Assembly: GCF_031599675.1 (NCBI RefSeq)
Contig: NZ_CP134223.1
Coordinates: forward strand, 4,464,001 to 4,528,000
Reading direction: 5' to 3'
Length of the DNA stretch: 64,000 nucleotides
Source: Paenibacillus pedocola
GTDB lineage: Bacteria; Bacillota; Bacilli; Paenibacillales; Paenibacillaceae
Under the pieces are notes generated by a model. The model was not told the origin of the DNA and did not search any database. It saw only the letters and a program-made list of their open reading frames with translations. A program made the translations under genes and the position numbers. This document shows, piece by piece, positions 61,567 to 64,000 of the stretch. Positions within the stretch are counted from its first letter, which is position 1; each line of letters starts with the position of its first letter.

Positions 61567-62313
61567 ATGAACATGGAAGGAAGATTGAAGAACAAGGTTG
61601 TTATTATCACGGGTGCAAGCAGCGGAATTGGAGAAGCAACAGCACTCTGGCTAGCGGAGCACGGAGCCAGGGTTGTGCTTGGCGCACGCGGAACGAACCG
61701 CCTTGAAGCTCTGGCTGCACGCATTACAGACAGCGGCGGCGAAGCCGTTTATGCAAGCACGGATGTAAGAAAGCGCGAAGATCTGGACAGACTTGTTGCA
61801 CTGGCTTGTGAACGCTACGGACAGCTCGATGTTCTTGTCAGCAATGCAGGTGTAATGCCTATTTCCCCGCTTGATGATTTGCGCGTAGCGGACTGGGAGG
61901 ACATGATAGATGTCAACATCAAAGGCGTTCTATATGGTATTGCAGCAGCATTGCCTGTTTTTCGGAAACAGGGCTTCGGGCACTTTGTGAACACGGCTTC
62001 TACAGCCGGACATAAGACCGTACCGAACCAGTCTGTGTACTCCGGAACGAAATTCGCTGTGCGCGCCATCTCCGAGGGACTGCGCCAGGAGGCTGGCGAT
62101 AAACTGCGCGTAACCGTGATTTCACCCGGCATTGTACAGACGAATTTCACGGAGGGCGTGACAGACCCGGGATTGAAAGAACAGCTTACTGTAATCCGGG
62201 ATAGATTAGCAATGGCACCGGACGCTGTAGCCCGCGCGATTGCTTATGCCATTGAACAGCCGGATGAGATCGATGTGAACGAGATTGTGATCCGTCCTAC
62301 TGCCCAAGTGTAA
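61567..62313 (+). CDS. Short-chain dehydrogenase/reductase (classical)
   Basis: 248 aa from the ATG at 61567, after GAGG; the open frame upstream crosses the AraC promoter and is not used. GASSGIGEA (NADP loop), NAG (VLVSNAGVMPI), catalytic Ser in NTASTAG and YSGTK. It is common in pairs with AraC regulators for detoxification of aldehydes or quinones. The substrate is inferred only. Confidence 0.93.
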   Translation: MNMEGRLKNKVVIITGASSGIGEATALWLAEHGARVVLGARGTNRLEALAARITDSGGEAVYASTDVRKREDLDRLVALACERYGQLDVLVSNAGVMPISPLDDLRVADWEDMIDVNIKGVLYGIAAALPVFRKQGFGHFVNTASTAGHKTVPNQSVYSGTKFAVRAISEGLRQEAGDKLRVTVISPGIVQTNFTEGVTDPGLKEQLTVIRDRLAMAPDAVARAIAYAIEQPDEIDVNEIVIRPTAQV

Positions 62314-62320
62314 GGCAACC

Positions 62321-62355
62321 ATGGAGTTTTGCCGTTGTTGTGGGCAAAACTCCAT
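62321..62355. terminator. Bidirectional terminator
   Basis: A perfect 13-bp stem ATGGAGTTTTGCC / GGCAAAACTCCAT between the convergent SDR and nucleotidyltransferase genes. Confidence 0.85.
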
Positions 62356-62368
62356 TTGCTGTAGAAAT

Positions 62369-63145
62369 CTATCCGTTAATCTGATTAGCCAGCCGCCGGA
62401 TCTCGTCGCTTAGCCTTGGATTAACCGGATACACGCCTTCGATGAAATTTAAAATACGGAGTGCCGATTCGGGAACACGATCGTACCCCTGAATCATGTC
62501 TCCGATGATTTCTGCAAAACGGGGATATCTCTTCTCTAACCGCCGCTCATTCCCGAACGGGTCGGGATAGTAATCCACCTCTTGCTCCAATAGATGGAGC
62601 ACAGACAGGATCCTGTCTATAGCATATACCTCAATAAACCTCATAGCGGATAAGCGTTCTCCCCTTGCATAACGGCCCAGCCCCACGTACAGATTGGTTA
62701 AGGCTTCGTTCAAAGGAAAGTCCAGGGAATCACTTTTTTGAGAGGGCAGCGGACTTACAGGCTTGGCGATTTCCGTATTTCCATACATCGGATCCTTCCA
62801 TATGACCCGTCCTTCTGTATAGGAGATTTCCGCCAGCTCCCGTTCCTCAAATATAGCATATTCCCCGTAAATTCCGTCCTCGAACAGGATCTTGCATCCT
62901 GCATCTGAATTCTTAAAGGAATAGGCAAGAGGATGTGCTTCTTCGAGCCAATCCAGCCGGTCAATATATCTATCCTTCTCCCCCGGTCTCACAATCACAA
63001 AAAAATCCAAATCCGAATATTCATCCAGCCGTTCTGTCTCGACCCCAACAGAACCCACCCCTAATAATAAAAGAGCTCCCCCTTTACGTTCGAGCGACTT
63101 GCCGATCTCGTGAAGCCGCTGAAGAAGCAATTCTGTTCTTAACAT
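62369..63145 (-). CDS. Nucleotidyltransferase-fold protein (antibiotic-NTase-like)
   Basis: 258 aa. The ATG at 63145 is 6 nt after GGAGGA; a TTG two codons earlier touches it. GVGSVGVETERLDEYSDLDFFVIV carries the GS...D-x-D metal motif of Pol-beta-type nucleotidyltransferases. The helical C-terminus (RYARGERLSAMRFIEVYAID) resembles aminoglycoside or lincosamide nucleotidyltransferases, but no resistance can be claimed. It stands alone. Confidence 0.8.
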   Translation of the reverse strand: MLRTELLLQRLHEIGKSLERKGGALLLLGVGSVGVETERLDEYSDLDFFVIVRPGEKDRYIDRLDWLEEAHPLAYSFKNSDAGCKILFEDGIYGEYAIFEERELAEISYTEGRVIWKDPMYGNTEIAKPVSPLPSQKSDSLDFPLNEALTNLYVGLGRYARGERLSAMRFIEVYAIDRILSVLHLLEQEVDYYPDPFGNERRLEKRYPRFAEIIGDMIQGYDRVPESALRILNFIEGVYPVNPRLSDEIRRLANQING

Positions 63146-63170
63146 GCCCAATCCTCCTCTGTAGTTGAAT

Positions 63171-63212
63171 GCAAAAAGGGTCCAACCCGCACTTCTCAGC
63201 GAGGTTGAACCC
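63171..63212 (-). terminator. Terminator of the histidine phosphatase gene
   Basis: On the minus strand GGGTTCAACC / GGTTGGACCC stem, then TTTTTG. Confidence 0.85.
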
Positions 63213-63276
63213 GAAGGTTACATTGCCTTTATTCTAGTGATAAATTATCATGTCTAAATTGTGGTTGTCAAGCCTA

Positions 63277-63930
63277 TTAACTCGCTTCCCGAAGTAGGCT
63301 TAACCATTCCTCTAAAGTGAACCGGCCTACGACCTCAAAGCCTTTTCCTTGCCCGTTTGGTTTTATAATTATGGTACCCAAATTTGCGATTTCCCCGAGT
63401 CCAACTCCTTGAGGGAAACTGTGAGCAATGATAACTTTGTTAGTCCCAGGGGAGGGCGAACCTTCTAACGCAGAAGTTAAGTCATTTACAAGCCCTTGCT
63501 GCTCGGCAGGAGACAAGGAATTACTTAAATTATATATTCTAGCCCAGAACGCATCTGTTTGGACCATGCCCTCACCAAAAGCTAATTCTGCGGTCTCCTT
63601 TGCCCGGCAAAAGGGACTAGCCAGAACCGGAGTCTGGACTGGAATTTGCAATCTGCGCAGCGCCTCGCCAAATTGCACAGCCTGTCTTCTCCCCGCCTCT
63701 GAAAGATTTCTTTGGGTAGAACAATCATTGAAATCCATTCCCGGAATGTCCTCTCCTACAGTAGCCTCTCCGTGCCTGACATAGAGAATATATCCACCCT
63801 GACGAAGCGAATTTAGCAATGAGGGTTCAACCGGCCTTGATTTCAAAATACCTCCTGACGCTTCAACCGGCTGCGTGTGAAACATGAGGATTATGCAAAG
63901 GATACCGGTGATAATATGTCCTTTTATCAT
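63277..63930 (-). CDS. Secreted histidine phosphatase
   Basis: 217 aa from the ATG at 63930 after AAGGGAG; the frame is open farther up but has no ribosome site. Signal peptide at residues 1-24 (GHIITGILCIILMFHTQPVEA). Branch 1 catalytic motif YVRHGEATVG (phospho-His) and a second His in IIAHSFPQGVG. Related proteins dephosphorylate small phosphates outside the cell. The substrate is unknown. Confidence 0.9.
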   Translation of the reverse strand: MIKGHIITGILCIILMFHTQPVEASGGILKSRPVEPSLLNSLRQGGYILYVRHGEATVGEDIPGMDFNDCSTQRNLSEAGRRQAVQFGEALRRLQIPVQTPVLASPFCRAKETAELAFGEGMVQTDAFWARIYNLSNSLSPAEQQGLVNDLTSALEGSPSPGTNKVIIAHSFPQGVGLGEIANLGTIIIKPNGQGKGFEVVGRFTLEEWLSLLREAS

Positions 63931-64000
63931 TGTTGTAGCTCCCTTCGGGTTCGTAAGCACCATGACATAGTGTCCCTCAAACCCCCAGCAACATTCCACC

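Noticed and set aside
62369..63145. Antibiotic resistance gene call for the nucleotidyltransferase
   Set aside because: Only the nucleotidyltransferase fold can be read from the sequence. Assigning a drug would be a guess.
1..64000. tRNA, rRNA, T-box or common riboswitch
   Set aside because: I found no cloverleaf, rRNA core sequence or T-box signature on reading either strand, although short structured RNAs could be missed by eye.

Overview
The window looks like Paenibacillus or a close relative (low-GC Firmicutes, Paenibacillaceae). Genes start behind strong AGGAGG-type ribosome sites. There are many carbohydrate ABC transporter, YesM/YesN two-component and LacI/AraC genes, CcpA-type cre sites, and small Paenibacillus-like hypothetical proteins. 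Most of the sequence is moderately GC-rich. One block, 43.9-48.4 kb, is clearly AT-rich and foreign.

Layout. 0-12.6 kb is housekeeping and stress: a truncated DeoR regulator with repeated operators, a stress-protein-17M-like protein, an AI-2E family exporter, ung, a viroplasmin-type RNase H, a TetR regulator, a lipoprotein phosphoesterase, Mn catalase, a Dabb protein with AlkC, and GNAT and hypothetical genes. 12.7-15.9 kb holds a WGxxGxxG-tailed exported peptide, a BmrA-like ABC exporter and an intracellular pectinesterase. 16-24.3 kb is a galacturonate/pectin operon: a LacI regulator, uxaB, uxaA, uxaC, two esterases and a TIM-barrel isomerase. It has a cre site and a pair of similar LacI-type operator sequences. 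24.6-31.1 kb has nadE, a MarR-MFS efflux pair, a cupin, and a methyltransferase that shares an operator with an Rrf2 regulator. 31.6-43.9 kb is an alpha-glucan uptake and hydrolysis cluster: solute-binding protein, LacI remnant, GH13, two permeases and GH31, with a divergent YesM/YesN sensor-regulator pair.

44-48.1 kb is a two-gene defence module: an OLD-family ATPase/TOPRIM nuclease followed by a UvrD-like helicase, i.e. Gabija-like (class 2 OLD). It is flanked by 151-bp direct repeats that copy the 3' end and terminator of the yesN-like gene, so it appears to have been inserted there as a unit. No integrase is present.

48.5-64 kb is accessory: a membrane protein, a MITE-like element, a phosphotransferase with a damaged start, and a GNAT. 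Next comes a five-gene lantibiotic self-protection module (LanFEG ABC plus response regulator and kinase) with no lantibiotic gene beside it. Then follow pnuC-nadR nicotinamide riboside salvage, an SDR/TetR pair with perfect palindromic operators, DinB, an Asp/Glu racemase, an AraC/SDR pair, a nucleotidyltransferase and a secreted histidine phosphatase.

Three intergenic regions carry the same roughly 190-bp four-unit dyad element, and a fourth carries an element of similar layout but different sequence. These and the Gabija-like island are the most interesting unexplained structures.
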